In this document: piece after piece, positions 30,356 to 39,582 of the stretch
Position numbering within the stretch: the stretch's first letter is position 1
Layout of the letters: every line of letters begins with the position of its first letter
Source of the DNA: Microbispora oryzae
GTDB taxonomy: Bacteria; Actinomycetota; Actinomycetes; Streptosporangiales; Streptosporangiaceae
Length of the DNA stretch: 64,000 nucleotides
Direction of reading: 5' to 3'
Assembly (NCBI RefSeq): GCF_017896165.1
Contig: NZ_JAFCNB010000004.1
Location: forward strand, 124,001-188,000
Position numbers and translations under genes: made by a program
The notes under the pieces: model-generated
Seen by the model: only the letters and a program-made list of their open reading frames with translations
The model's database searches: none
What the model was told of the DNA's origin: nothing

Positions 30356-32409
30356 GGCCCCGCCTCCCCAGGCGGTGACACAGGCGGTGACACAAGCGGC
30401 GACGCGAGTGGTGACACGGGTGGGCTCAGATAGCGGCCGAGGGCGCTGACCGGGAAGACCAGCCGGTACAGGTGATAGTTGATGTAGAAGTCGCCGGGGA
30501 ACCCCGTGCCGGTGTAGTGAGGCTCGTCCCAGGTGCCGTCGGGGCGCTGACGCTCCACCAGCCACTGCACGCCGCGTTCGACGGCGGGGGTGTGGCCGTC
30601 CGCCGCCAGCAGCCCGATGACGGCCCAGGCCGTCTGGGAGGCGGTCGACGCGCCCCGTCCGATCCAGGCGGGGTCGCGGTAGGAGCGCATGTCCTCGCCC
30701 CAGCCGCCGTCGTCGTTCTGGTGCGCGTCCAGCCACGCCACCGCGCGCCGTACGCAGGCGGCGTCGCGGCGCACCCCGGCGGCGACGAGAGCGGGCAGCA
30801 CCGCGCCGGTGCCGTACACGTGGTTGGCGCCCCACCGGCCGAACCACGAGCCGTCCGCCTCCTGGGCCCGCAGCAGCCACAGGACGGCCCGCCGTGCGAC
30901 CCGCGAACGCGCCTGGCCCGCCGCGGCGAGCGCCTCGACGACGTGCGCGGTGACGTCGGCGGTCGGCGGGTCGATGACGGCGCCGAAGTCGCAGAACGGC
31001 AGCTTTGCGCACAGCGTCCGCGTGTTGTCGGCGTCGAACGCGGCGAAGCCGCCGTCCCGGCACGCCATGCCCGCCATCCAGCGCAGCCCCCGCTCGATCG
31101 CGGGCGCCGCCTCCGGCAGGCCGGCGCGGAGCAGGGCGAGCAGCACCTCCGCGGTGTCGTCGGTGTCGGGATAATCGTCGTTGTCGAACTCGAAGGCCCA
31201 CCCGCCCGCAGGCAGCCCCGGCCGCCGGACCGCCCAGTCGCCCGGCCCCCGGATCTCCTCGTCAAGCAGCCACCCGGCCGCGCCCGCGACGGCGGGATGG
31301 CCGGCCGGCAGGCCGGCGTCGAGCAGGGCCGTGACGGCGAGCGCGGTGTCCCACACGGGCGACTGGCACGCCTCCAGCCGGCGGACGCCGCCCTCCCGGA
31401 CGGTGAACCGCTCGAGCCCGTCGAGCCCGCGGCGAATGACCGGGTGGTCGAGACCGTATCCGCGCAGATGAAGGGCGATCAGCGAGTAGACCCACGGCGG
31501 CTGGATGCCGCCCCACGAGCCGTCGGCCTCCTGGCGGGCCACGACCCAGTCGGCGGCCCGGCGCAGCGCGGCCTCCCGCAGGCCGCGGACCGGCCGCCGC
31601 GCATACCGGTGCAGCGCCCGGTCGAGCAGACCGAAGGCCACATCCCATCCGTCCCTCGTCCGGGCCAGGGGCGGGCGCCCGGTCCGGAGCTCGGCCAGGT
31701 CGAACGGGAGCGGCCGGACCGGCCGGTACGCGCTCACGATCGTGAGCGGCACGATCGTCTGCCGGGCCCAGCAGGCCCAGTCGTACACGTTCAACGGGAA
31801 CCACGACGGCAGGAGGACCAGCTCCGGCGGCATGACCGGGAGGTCGTCCCAGGGCCACTGCCCGAACAGGGCCAGCCACACGCGGGTGAAGACCCGGGTT
31901 GCCTCGACGCCCCCGGCTTCACGCGCGTAGGCGGCCGCGGCCCGCATGTGCGGGGCGTCCGGCGGATCGCCGGCGAGCCGCAGCGCCGTGTACGCCTCCA
32001 CGGTGGTGGACAGGTCGGGCGGCCCGTCGTGGAAGTTCGCCCAGGTGCCGTCGTCACGCTGCTGGGAACGGATCCACCGCGCGGCCCCCGCGGTGTCGGC
32101 GGCCGTCCGGACGCCCAGGAACTCGCGCAGGAGGAGGTCTTCCGCGTCCATGGTGACGTTGGTCTGCAGCTCGCCCTTCCACCACCCCTCGGGCGACCGC
32201 AGCCCCAGCAGGTGGTCGCGGGCGGCGGTCAGCGCGGCCGCCACGTCCTCGCGAGCCGGGGCGCCGCCGGATCGGGCGGATCGGGGGTGCGCGGCTGTTC
32301 CCGCGGCCGAACCCGTGCCCGTGCTCGTGCCCGTGCTCGTGCCCGCCACGGTCTTCGCGACCGTGCCGCTGACCGCCCGGGCCGCCGTGCCCGAGGTGCG
32401 GGGCGTCAC
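30352..32409 (-). CDS. shc: Squalene-hopene cyclase
   Basis: 685 residues from a GTG at 32409 that overlaps the hpnE stop (GTGA). It cyclises squalene to hopene at the membrane. The catalytic Asp motif is in YPDTDDTAEVLLALL. QW-type repeats recur (GSWGGIQPPWVYSLIAL, DGGFAAFDADNT, DGSWFGRWGANHVYG, DGGWGEDMRSY), and the end GFPGDFYINYHLYRLVFP is typical. The N-terminus begins with a low-complexity Thr/Gly/Ser stretch (GTSTGTSTGTGS). The C-terminus ends in a tetrapeptide repeat SPPV/SPLA from four 12-bp units at 30371-30418. The core itself is intact. Confidence 0.96.
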   Translation of the reverse strand: MTPRTSGTAARAVSGTVAKTVAGTSTGTSTGTGSAAGTAAHPRSARSGGAPAREDVAAALTAARDHLLGLRSPEGWWKGELQTNVTMDAEDLLLREFLGVRTAADTAGAARWIRSQQRDDGTWANFHDGPPDLSTTVEAYTALRLAGDPPDAPHMRAAAAYAREAGGVEATRVFTRVWLALFGQWPWDDLPVMPPELVLLPSWFPLNVYDWACWARQTIVPLTIVSAYRPVRPLPFDLAELRTGRPPLARTRDGWDVAFGLLDRALHRYARRPVRGLREAALRRAADWVVARQEADGSWGGIQPPWVYSLIALHLRGYGLDHPVIRRGLDGLERFTVREGGVRRLEACQSPVWDTALAVTALLDAGLPAGHPAVAGAAGWLLDEEIRGPGDWAVRRPGLPAGGWAFEFDNDDYPDTDDTAEVLLALLRAGLPEAAPAIERGLRWMAGMACRDGGFAAFDADNTRTLCAKLPFCDFGAVIDPPTADVTAHVVEALAAAGQARSRVARRAVLWLLRAQEADGSWFGRWGANHVYGTGAVLPALVAAGVRRDAACVRRAVAWLDAHQNDDGGWGEDMRSYRDPAWIGRGASTASQTAWAVIGLLAADGHTPAVERGVQWLVERQRPDGTWDEPHYTGTGFPGDFYINYHLYRLVFPVSALGRYLSPPVSPLASPLVSPPVSPPGEAGP

Positions 32410-33824
32410 GACGCCACCTCCGTGCCCTCAGCGCCCTCAGCGCCCCGCGCGTCGCCGGCGGTGAAAGAGCCGGAGAGGGCGTGGGGGAGGGTGTCGAGGT
32501 GGCGGCGGGTCAGACGGGCTGCCTCCAGCCCGCTGCGCACCGCCCCCTCCATCGTGTCGGGCCATCCCGTGTCGGTCCACGCGCCGGCGAGGTGGAGCCA
32601 GGGCCACCGGGTGGCCGGTCCGGGGCGGAGCGCCCCGCTGCCCGGCCCCTGCCGGAACGTCGCCCGACGTTCCCTGGTCACGAAGAAGTCCCTCACCTGC
32701 GCTCCTCTCGCGGCGGGCAGGAGCCTGGCCAGCTCGGGCAGGAAGACGTCGCGCACCTCCGCGGTGGGGACGTCGATCCAGCGGCCCGCGGCCGACACCG
32801 AGACCGCGAGGTACTGACCACGCGTCAGCCCTCCCGGCGCGCTCCTGTCGAAGATCCACTGAACGGGTGAGCCGGCCACCGCCGCGAACGGCGAGCACAT
32901 GACGGGCCGGTCGAAGACGACGTGCACGTTGACGATCGGGCTGGCGCCGAGACCCCGCCACCGGTCCCGGTCGGGCGCGGCCTCCACGGGGACGAGCCTG
33001 GCCGCCTGCTGGTGCGGGGTGGCGACGACGACGGCCGACGCGGCGACCCGGGTGCCGTCCACGATGACGGATGGACCGGGGCCGACCGCCTGGACCTTGG
33101 CCGACAGCGCGACCCGGCCGCCGGCCTTCTCGATCGCGGCGAGCGCCGCCGAGCCGTGGAGCTCACCGAGCGGCGCCGCGGGGACGCCGATGTCGGCCGC
33201 GTCCGCCCGCCCGAACAGGGCGGTCGTGAAGACCATGGCCGCGGGTCCGAGCGACGCCTCGTCGGCGCCGATGTTGAGCGCCGCCACCGCGAACAGGTCC
33301 CACAGGGCGTCCCTGGCGGCGGCACGCTGCCCGTGAGCCGCCAGCCAGTCGCCCAGGCGGATCCCGTCCAGGGCCGGATCGCCCGGGTCGAGCCGGCGCA
33401 TCGCGAGCGCGGCCCACATGGCGCCCGCACGGTCGGCCGGGGACATCAGGGAGTAGGCCGCGAGCGTGGGCAGCAGGTGCAGCGGCCCGGGCAGGCGAGC
33501 CCGGCGCAGCCGCCCGCGCCTGCCCTCCGGGGTCAGCACCCGCACGTCGAAGCGGTCCTGCAGCAGCACGCGGTCCGCCGTGCCGAGGCGGCGCAGCAGC
33601 CCGAGATAGGCGGTGCAGCAGCGCAGGAACACGTGCTGCCCGTTGTCGGCGACCAGGCCGCCGCGGTCGAACGAGCAGGTCGCGCCGCCGAGCCGCGGCC
33701 GGGCCTCGTACAGCGTCACCGGGACGCCCGCCTCGCCCAGGGCGAGCGCGGCGGCGATCCCGGCGAGCCCGCCGCCCACCACGGCGACGGGCGGCCGGGC
33801 GGGGCCCGCCGCGCGGGCCGTCAC
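32406..33824 (-). CDS. hpnE: Hydroxysqualene dehydroxylase
   Basis: 472 residues from a GTG at 33824 that overlaps the hpnD stop; the longer frame upstream is a shadow of hpnD. It is an FAD-dependent amine-oxidase-fold enzyme that reduces hydroxysqualene to squalene. The dinucleotide-binding motif is VAVVGGGLAGIAAALALGE with LYEARPRLGGATCSF. NGQHVFLRCCTAYLGLL and LHLAGAWTDTGWPDTMEGAV are family blocks near the middle and end. The tail contains a small duplication (GAEGAEG). Confidence 0.94.
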   Translation of the reverse strand: MTARAAGPARPPVAVVGGGLAGIAAALALGEAGVPVTLYEARPRLGGATCSFDRGGLVADNGQHVFLRCCTAYLGLLRRLGTADRVLLQDRFDVRVLTPEGRRGRLRRARLPGPLHLLPTLAAYSLMSPADRAGAMWAALAMRRLDPGDPALDGIRLGDWLAAHGQRAAARDALWDLFAVAALNIGADEASLGPAAMVFTTALFGRADAADIGVPAAPLGELHGSAALAAIEKAGGRVALSAKVQAVGPGPSVIVDGTRVAASAVVVATPHQQAARLVPVEAAPDRDRWRGLGASPIVNVHVVFDRPVMCSPFAAVAGSPVQWIFDRSAPGGLTRGQYLAVSVSAAGRWIDVPTAEVRDVFLPELARLLPAARGAQVRDFFVTRERRATFRQGPGSGALRPGPATRWPWLHLAGAWTDTGWPDTMEGAVRSGLEAARLTRRHLDTLPHALSGSFTAGDARGAEGAEGTEVAS

Positions 33825-34813
33825 CGGCCCGCCCCCGCGACGGCGCACGCCGCCGCCACCGCCTTCACCCAGGGGGCAAGCGAGGCGCGTCCCGACAGCG
33901 CGCCCAGCGGGTCGGCCGCGATCCGCGCGAGCAGCCGGCGGTAGATGCCGGCCATCGCGGCGGTGCAGGCGGCGCTGCGCCGGTCGAGCATGCCCACCAG
34001 GCACATCCCCTCGGCGTACCAGTCGAGCGTGCGGCCCGCCTCGAACCTGACCAGCCGCGTCAGACGCTCCGGCGGGTCGGTGAACCTGCCCCGGGCGTCG
34101 AGGCCGAGGGTGCAGCCGAAGCGCCGCAGGTCCTCGGCGGGCAGATAGATCCGCCCGGCGGCGCGGTCCTCCACCAGGTCGCGCAGGATGTTCGTGAGCT
34201 GGAGCGCCACCCCGAGGGAGTCGGCCAGCCGATCGGGCCGTCCGTGACCGGCGCCGTCCAGACCGTTCAGACCGTCCAAACCGTGCAGGCCGTTCAGGCC
34301 GTCGGGCCTGTTCATGGTGCTCAGGCCGTTCAGGCCGTGCGTGCCGCGCATGCGGCCCGGGCCGTGCGGGCCGCCCTGAGAGGCGGCGCAGCCGAACACG
34401 CCGAGCGACAGCCGCCCGATCGATCCCGCGACGTTCCTGCAGTACGCCAGCAGGTCGTCGAAGCATTCGTACGTCGCCCCGGCGACGTCCGCGGTGCAAC
34501 CGTCGATGAGCTCGTCGAAGGCGGCCAGCGGGATGGGATAGCGGGCCGCGGCGTCGTGCAGCGCCACCAGCACGGGGTCGCCGGTGCGCGGCGGCGTCTC
34601 GTGCAGCCGCGCCCGGGCGCGCGCGAGGGCCGCCAGCCGCTCCTCGGCCGAACCGGCGCCGTCGCCGATGTCGTCGATGCGCCTGGCGAACGCGTAGACG
34701 GCGCTGAGCGCCCGCCGCTTGGGCGGCGGCAGCAGCCGGATGCCGTAGGCGAAGTTCCGCGCCCGGACGCGGACGACCCACTCGCAGTGCCGATATGCCT
34801 CCGACACGTTCAC
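33821..34813 (-). CDS. hpnD: Presqualene diphosphate synthase
   Basis: 330 residues from a GTG at 34813, with GGGAGG upstream and 4 bp after hpnC. It condenses two farnesyl diphosphates into presqualene diphosphate. The start EAYRHCEWVVRVRARNFAYG and the motifs YAFARRIDDIGDG (first Asp motif) and LTNILRDLVEDRAAGRIYLP (second) are diagnostic. Residues about 144-194 (DNA 34232-34384) are a Gly/Leu/Asn/His-rich repeat of the GLNGLHGLDG kind. This sits between LGVFG and DSLGVALQLTN, which are nearly adjacent in other HpnD proteins, so it is an inserted expansion in a loop. Confidence 0.94.
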   Translation of the reverse strand: MNVSEAYRHCEWVVRVRARNFAYGIRLLPPPKRRALSAVYAFARRIDDIGDGAGSAEERLAALARARARLHETPPRTGDPVLVALHDAAARYPIPLAAFDELIDGCTADVAGATYECFDDLLAYCRNVAGSIGRLSLGVFGCAASQGGPHGPGRMRGTHGLNGLSTMNRPDGLNGLHGLDGLNGLDGAGHGRPDRLADSLGVALQLTNILRDLVEDRAAGRIYLPAEDLRRFGCTLGLDARGRFTDPPERLTRLVRFEAGRTLDWYAEGMCLVGMLDRRSAACTAAMAGIYRRLLARIAADPLGALSGRASLAPWVKAVAAACAVAGAGR

Positions 34814-34817
34814 CCGC

Positions 34818-35675
34818 TCACCTCCCTCTCGTGAGGATCAGCACCCACTCGGCCAGCAGGCGCGCGGGCCGCGGGCGCAGCCGCCGGCGCAACACGTCGT
34901 ACCGGCCGCGGGAGAGCGCCGCCATGGTCGCCCGGCCGCCGGCCAGATAGCCCGACACGGCCGTGCGGGCGAAGCCGTCCAGCGTGCCGACCAGCGGGGC
35001 GCCCTGGTCGAGGAGCCGTGCGGCGCGGGCGGCCTGGAGGGCCACCACCCGGCGCAGCCGGACCGGGGTCGCCGGGCCCGCGAGATCGGCGTCCGCGCAG
35101 CCGAACCTGCGCAGGTCCGCGCCCGGCAGGTAGATCCGCCCGCGCGCGTGGTCCTCGCCCACGTCCTGGCAGTGCTCGATCACCTGCAGGGCCGAGCAGA
35201 TCCGGTCCGACAGCTCCTGGCGCGCGGGGGTGGCGGCGTCGAAGACGTGCAGCACGATCCGGCCGACCGGGTTGGCGGACAACTCGCAGTAGGAGAGGAG
35301 GTCGGTGAACGTCTCGTACCGGGTGACCGTCTGGTCCTGCCGGTTGGCCCGCACCAGGCGGCGGAACGGTTCGGCGGGGATGGAGCACGCGGCGACGGTG
35401 GGGGCGAGCGCCCTGACGACGGGCAGGCGCGGGGCGGCGCCCGCGTAGAGGCGGTCCAGATCGGCGTCCACGGCGTCGAGCAGGGCGGGCCGGTCCGCGG
35501 GCTCCGCCTCGTCGCCGACGTCGTCGACGTAGCGGGCGTAGCCGTACACGGCGAGGAGGTGGCGGCGGACGGGGCGGGGGAGCAGCCGTGACGCGACCGG
35601 GAAGTTCTCCCGGCGAGCCCGTGCCGCGCCGAGATCGTCCGAACTGTGCGCCAGGGCGCCTCCCCGGGAGAGCAT
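34818..35675 (-). CDS. hpnC: Hydroxysqualene synthase
   Basis: 285 residues from the ATG at 35675; GAAGGA lies about 12 bp upstream, a little far, and an upstream in-frame ATG at 35717 is possible. It turns presqualene diphosphate into hydroxysqualene. Motifs are RRENFPVASRLLPRPVRRHL, YGYARYVDDVGDEA and VIEHCQDVGEDHARGRIYLP. It is the first gene of the hpn operon (hpnC-D-E-shc-G-H), so the operon promoter must lie in the 35676-35996 spacer. Confidence 0.93.
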   Translation of the reverse strand: MLSRGGALAHSSDDLGAARARRENFPVASRLLPRPVRRHLLAVYGYARYVDDVGDEAEPADRPALLDAVDADLDRLYAGAAPRLPVVRALAPTVAACSIPAEPFRRLVRANRQDQTVTRYETFTDLLSYCELSANPVGRIVLHVFDAATPARQELSDRICSALQVIEHCQDVGEDHARGRIYLPGADLRRFGCADADLAGPATPVRLRRVVALQAARAARLLDQGAPLVGTLDGFARTAVSGYLAGGRATMAALSRGRYDVLRRRLRPRPARLLAEWVLILTRGR

Positions 35676-35996
35676 GCCTGGAGAATGTCCTTCGCAAGTA
35701 GCTACAAAACGTGACATAACGGACGGTGGCCGGGGGGTGGCAAAGAGCGGGGAAACGCGGCGGCCCAGTCCCGGCAACGGCCCCGCTGGCGGGGCAAAGG
35801 TCTGGCGAAGATGGGGGCCCGCGCCCGCTCGCCGTACCTCCGCGCCGTCCACGAGGGCCGGGCGGAGGGTAAAGGTTGCCGCCAAGCCCTGCCCGGTCCG
35901 TCCCGGTGGCCGGGGAAGAACCCGGGTAGAACTCCCGCCCGTGAAGCGTGACGCGGCGAGAGAACTCGGGGCCGCCGGCGCGGGACCGGCGAGTGC
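35676..35996. other. Spacer between polysaccharide deacetylase and hpnC
   Basis: 321 bp. The 60 bp next to hpnC are distinctly AT-richer (minus strand GTTATGTCACGTTTTGTAGC and on), as expected for a promoter, but no clear -35/-10 pair is visible. The rest is GC-rich with no gene seen. Confidence 0.45.
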
Positions 35997-36704
35997 CTAG
36001 CGCGCGGCGTGCTCGCCCAGCGGCCCGACCCGCAGGCCCGCGCGCCGGCAGAGGTCCACGACGGGGGCGAGGGCGCCCAGCGCCGAGCGCCACGAACCGG
36101 GGGCGGAGGTGTGATCGCAGTCGTGCAGCAGCAGCGTCGCGCCGCCGCGCAGACCGGGAGCCAGGGTGGCCATGACGGACTCCGGTGTCGCGCGGGCCGT
36201 CCAGTCCCGGCCCCACGCCGTCCAGAGCACCGGGCGCAGCCCGTGCCGCCGGGCCGCGAACAGCGTCTCCGCGCTGAGCACCCCGTACGGCGGCCGGTAC
36301 CAGACGGGACGGAGCCCGGTGACCGCGCGCACGAGCCGGGCGGCCCGCCCCACCTCGGCCGTGACCCGGCCGGGCGGGGCGAGCAGGGCGTTGCCGTGAC
36401 CCCAGCCGTGCACGGCCACCTCGTGGCCCGCGAGCACCACGTCGCGGCCCACCTCCGGATGGCGCTCCAGCATCTCGCCCAGCAGGAAGAACGTCGCCCG
36501 GCAGCCGAGCCGGTCGAGCTCGTCGAGGAACAGCGGGGTCGAGCGGGGGTCGGGCCCGTCGTCGAACGTCAGGGCGACATGGCCCGGCGCGCCCAGCCCG
36601 GCCAGGCGGGGCAGGCGCCGGCGCACGACGGGCAGCCACGCGGCTCCCGGCCCCGCGTGCAGCAGGGCGGCGGCGAGCGCGAACGGCGCCAGGACACCGG
36701 TCAT
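35997..36704 (-). CDS. Polysaccharide deacetylase family protein
   Basis: 235 residues. A hydrophobic N-terminus (MTGVLAPFALAAALLHAG) probably serves as signal or anchor. The NodB-type fold follows: HVALTFDDGPDPRSTPLFL with the catalytic and metal Asp, VAVHGWGHGNALL carrying the metal His pair, VWYRPPYGVLSAETL, and TLLLHDCDHTS at the end. It should remove acetyl or similar groups from a glycan or glycolipid. It is divergent from the glycosyltransferase gene with almost no spacer, and such pairs recur in actinobacteria. Confidence 0.9.
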   Translation of the reverse strand: MTGVLAPFALAAALLHAGPGAAWLPVVRRRLPRLAGLGAPGHVALTFDDGPDPRSTPLFLDELDRLGCRATFFLLGEMLERHPEVGRDVVLAGHEVAVHGWGHGNALLAPPGRVTAEVGRAARLVRAVTGLRPVWYRPPYGVLSAETLFAARRHGLRPVLWTAWGRDWTARATPESVMATLAPGLRGGATLLLHDCDHTSAPGSWRSALGALAPVVDLCRRAGLRVGPLGEHAAR

Positions 36705-36733
36705 GACCTCCAGTGTCCGACAGGGGGCCGGAG

Positions 36734-37921
36734 GTGACCTCGCCCGGGGTCCCGCGGGTGCTCATCCTCAGCGCCGGGATGGGAGCCGGGCACGACGGCG
36801 TGGCCGCCGAGCTCGCCCGCCGCCTTGCCGCACGAGGGGTCGTGACGGACACGGCCGACGTGCTCGACCTGCTGCCCCTGCGCCTGGGCGCGGCGCTGCG
36901 CCGCGGCTACCGCTGGGCGGTCGGAAACGCGCCCTGGCTGTACGAGTTGGTCTACCGGGTCTTCTTCGTCTCCCGGCACCCCCCGCCGGCCTCGCCGCTG
37001 ACCCTGGTAGTGGCCGCCCGGCTGGAACGGCTGGTGCGGCGCGCGCGTCCGGCCGCGGTCGTCTCGACCTTCCACGTGGCGGCGCAGGCGGCCGGGCACC
37101 TGCGGGCGAAGGGACGGCTCGGGGCGCCGAGCGTCGTGGTCGTCACCGACTTCGCGGCCCACCGGCTGTGGCTCCACCCGGGCAACGACGCGTACCTGTG
37201 CTCCGACGAGGCGACCGCCGCGTACGTCGCGGAGGCCACCGGCCGTCCGGCCCGCCCGCACGCCCCGCTCGTACGGCCGGAGTTCGCCGCGGCGAGACGG
37301 GCCGCGTCCGGGTCCCGTGAACACGGCCGCCGGGTGATCATCTCGGCGGGGTCGTGGGGCGTGGGCCGGGTGGAGGAGGCGGCCCGGGTCCTCGCCGCGA
37401 CGGGCCGGTATGTGCCCGTGGTGCTCTGCGGCGGCAACGAACGGCTCCGCCGCCGGTTGCGGAGCGCGGTGGGGCCGGGGCTCGCCCTCGGCTGGCGCGA
37501 CGACGTGCCAGGCCTGCTCGCCTCCGCCTACGCCCTGGTGGACAACGCGGCCGGGCTGACGTGCAAGGAGGCGTTCGCGGCCGGGGTGCCGGTGATCTCC
37601 TACCGGCCCATTCCCGGCCACGGCAGGGACGGGGCCCTCGCGATGGCGCGGGCCGGGCTCGGCCGCTACGCCCGCGGCCCGGCCGAACTGGTCGAGGCCC
37701 TCGACGAACTCGGCGAACTCGGCGAACTCGACAGGCCGGGCGGGCTGAACGGGCTTGACGCGCTCGGCGAGCTCGACCGGCCGGGCGGGCTTGACAGGCT
37801 TGACGGGTGGCGCGGCGGGCCGGGCGCGACCGGCAGGGCCGCGCTGCTCGCCCGGGCCGACGCCCTGTTCCTCGCTCCGCAGGCCGAGGACCTGCTCCCG
37901 CTCGGGCCGGGCACGGCGTGA
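36734..37921 (+). CDS. MGDG-synthase/MurG-like glycosyltransferase
   Basis: About 395 residues. I favour the GTG at 36734 (AGGGGGCCGGAGG upstream) over the GTG at 36713, which lies 9 bp from the divergent deacetylase start. The N-terminal domain matches diacylglycerol glucosyltransferase/MGDG synthase proteins (VLILSAGMGAGHDGVAAELA, VSTFHVAAQAAGHL, VVVVTDFAAHRLWLHPG). The C-terminal GT28 half has IISAGSWGVGRVEEAARVL, VLCGGNERLRRRL and AYALVDNAAGLTCKEAFAAG. It probably transfers a sugar to a lipid acceptor. Residues about 319-359 (DNA 37690-37810) are a repeat built on LGELDRPGGL, absent from relatives as far as I can judge. Confidence 0.82.
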   Translation: MTSPGVPRVLILSAGMGAGHDGVAAELARRLAARGVVTDTADVLDLLPLRLGAALRRGYRWAVGNAPWLYELVYRVFFVSRHPPPASPLTLVVAARLERLVRRARPAAVVSTFHVAAQAAGHLRAKGRLGAPSVVVVTDFAAHRLWLHPGNDAYLCSDEATAAYVAEATGRPARPHAPLVRPEFAAARRAASGSREHGRRVIISAGSWGVGRVEEAARVLAATGRYVPVVLCGGNERLRRRLRSAVGPGLALGWRDDVPGLLASAYALVDNAAGLTCKEAFAAGVPVISYRPIPGHGRDGALAMARAGLGRYARGPAELVEALDELGELGELDRPGGLNGLDALGELDRPGGLDRLDGWRGGPGATGRAALLARADALFLAPQAEDLLPLGPGTA

Positions 37922-37936
37922 GTCCCGCCCATGAGT

Positions 37937-37956
37937 CCCGCCCCCGGAAGGGCGGG
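37937..37956 (+). terminator. Short GC hairpin after the glycosyltransferase
   Basis: CCCGCCC and GGGCGGG pair across a CCGGAA loop, 16 bp after the glycosyltransferase stop and between convergent genes. No U-tract follows. Confidence 0.6.
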
Positions 37957-37965
37957 TCGTCCTGC

Positions 37966-38021
37966 CTCGGCCGTCAACCCTCGGCCGTCAACCCTCGGCC
38001 GTCAACCCTCGGCCGTCATGA
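37966..38021. repeat. 14-bp tandem repeat duplicating the 3' end of the DMT permease gene
   Basis: Three perfect copies of CTCGGCCGTCAACC and a fourth partial copy (CTCGGCCGTCATGA). The third copy contains the stop codon of the minus-strand permease at 38002-38004. The extra copies lie downstream and carry further stops. Confidence 0.95.
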
Positions 38022-38877
38022 CGGGGACGTCGCGCCGCAACGGGGCCGACCGCGACAGGAGCACACTGCCGTAGAGGATCAGCCCGAGCCCGGCCAGTTC
38101 GAGCAGGATCCACGGCCCGGTGCGGATGTCCTCGCCGAACAGGACGACGCCGTACGCCGTGCTGGCGACCGGGTCGGTCACGGTCAGCGCCGGCTGCACC
38201 GCGACGAGCGGCCCGCTCTGCAGCGCGTTCTGGAGCAGGAACAGGCTGCACAGGCCTGCCGCCACCATGCCGTACACCGACCAGGTGACCGGGAGCGCGG
38301 ACAGGTCGTTGTACTCCAGCACCCGCGTCGCCCGCTTCATCAGCACCGCCGTGTACGCGAAGGCGAGCCCCGCGCAGACGCCCAGCAGCACCGCCCGCGC
38401 GGCGCCGCCCATGCCCACCGCCACCACGGCGAGCGACGTGATCACCGCCCCCGTCACGCCCGCGGACACGAGCCATCCGGCCAGTCCGGGAATCCGGTCG
38501 CCCGGAGAGGGGGACGCCGCCGCGAGGAAGGAGGCGAGGCCGGCGGTCACCATGCCGATGGCGATCCAGGAAACCAGGTCGATCCGCGTCCGGAACATCC
38601 GCGCCGCGAGGAGCATCGTGATGGGGAGCTCCGCGACGAGGAGGGGCTGCACCAGGGCGAGCCCGCCGCGGGTCAGCGCGGCCGCCTGGAACAGGAATCC
38701 GGCGATGAGGGCCCCGATGCCGCCGAGCCACCACGGGTTGCGGGCGAGGTCCCAGATGAGGGCCGCCCGGAAGGCGTAGCTCGGCGGGGCGGTGCGCGCG
38801 GCCCGCCGCTGCAGCACCGACGCGACGGCGTTGGCGGCGGCGGCGGACACCGCGAGTGGCACCTCGAACAGCAGCAC
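38002..38877 (-). CDS. DMT-superfamily (EamA-like) membrane permease
   Basis: 291 residues with about nine to ten hydrophobic segments. It shows two weakly similar halves, as in drug/metabolite transporters: AAANAVASVLQRRAA early, LALVQPLLVAELPITMLLAA mid, and QPALTVTDPVASTAYGVVLFGE late. The last motif is typical of actinobacterial EamA/DMT proteins of unknown substrate. The C-terminal VMTAEG is the part duplicated in the adjacent tandem repeat. Confidence 0.82.
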   Translation of the reverse strand: MLLFEVPLAVSAAAANAVASVLQRRAARTAPPSYAFRAALIWDLARNPWWLGGIGALIAGFLFQAAALTRGGLALVQPLLVAELPITMLLAARMFRTRIDLVSWIAIGMVTAGLASFLAAASPSPGDRIPGLAGWLVSAGVTGAVITSLAVVAVGMGGAARAVLLGVCAGLAFAYTAVLMKRATRVLEYNDLSALPVTWSVYGMVAAGLCSLFLLQNALQSGPLVAVQPALTVTDPVASTAYGVVLFGEDIRTGPWILLELAGLGLILYGSVLLSRSAPLRRDVPVMTAEG

Positions 38878-39087
38878 GGTCGGGCCTCACTTTCGCGCCG
38901 GGCTGTCTCCGGTATCGTCACCGTCCCCGGCGATGACGTATCCATGTCTGATCGGCCGCGCTGCGTAGTGCTTTATCGTCCTAATACCAAACGAATAGCT
39001 GTTTATTGGTTTTTTGTCAGAAAAAGATCTCAATTCAGGGTACGGGCGGTTTGTCCATCTCGACTATCGCGAAAGGCGGAACGAGAA

Positions 39088-39552
39088 ATGGTGCGACCGA
39101 CCGGCCTGGCTGGCCATCCCGACGTCGTAGAACTGCGGGAGACCTATGATCGCGCGGGATCGACCGCGCCCGCGCAGATAATGGAGGGACTCACCTTCCT
39201 GGCGGGGCTCTACCTCGCCATCTCGCCGTGGGTCATCGGGTTCCACCCGTCGACGTCCCTCACCGTCAACAACCTGATCGTCGGTCTCGCCGTCGCCGCG
39301 CTCGCTCTGGGATGTGCGTCCGCCTTCGGCCGCACGTACGGCGTGAGCTGGGTGCTGCCCCTGCTCGGTGTCTGGTCGATCATCTCGCCCTGGGTCGTCC
39401 GCGGAGCGCCGGGCACCCCGGGCGCGGTCTGGAACAACGTCGGAGCCGGGATCCTGATCCTGCTGTTCGGCGCGGGGGCGCTCGCCTCGGCGTACTTCTT
39501 CCGCCGGCACGAGCGCGGAGAGCGGGCCGGTCACCGGCTCGGCACCTGGTAA
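39088..39552 (+). CDS. SPW-repeat membrane protein
   Basis: 154 residues from the ATG at 39088, with AAAGGCGG upstream. Four hydrophobic segments contain two copies of the SPW motif: AISPWVIGFHPSTSLTVNN and IISPWVVRGAPGTPGAVWNN. This defines the SPW family of small actinobacterial membrane proteins of unknown role. The 210-bp spacer upstream is unusually AT-rich (38970-39035). It contains GGGTAC at 39038-39043, a sequence resembling the -10 box of SigB-like stress promoters, but no matching -35 was found. Confidence 0.9.
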   Translation: MVRPTGLAGHPDVVELRETYDRAGSTAPAQIMEGLTFLAGLYLAISPWVIGFHPSTSLTVNNLIVGLAVAALALGCASAFGRTYGVSWVLPLLGVWSIISPWVVRGAPGTPGAVWNNVGAGILILLFGAGALASAYFFRRHERGERAGHRLGTW

Positions 39553-39582
39553 CAGCACGCCCCTGAGGGGGCGGGTGGCGGG

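Noticed and set aside
39016-39043. SigB-like promoter before the SPW gene
   Set aside because: GGGTAC fits the -10 box, but no GTTT-type -35 occurs at the right distance, so it is mentioned only within the SPW entry.
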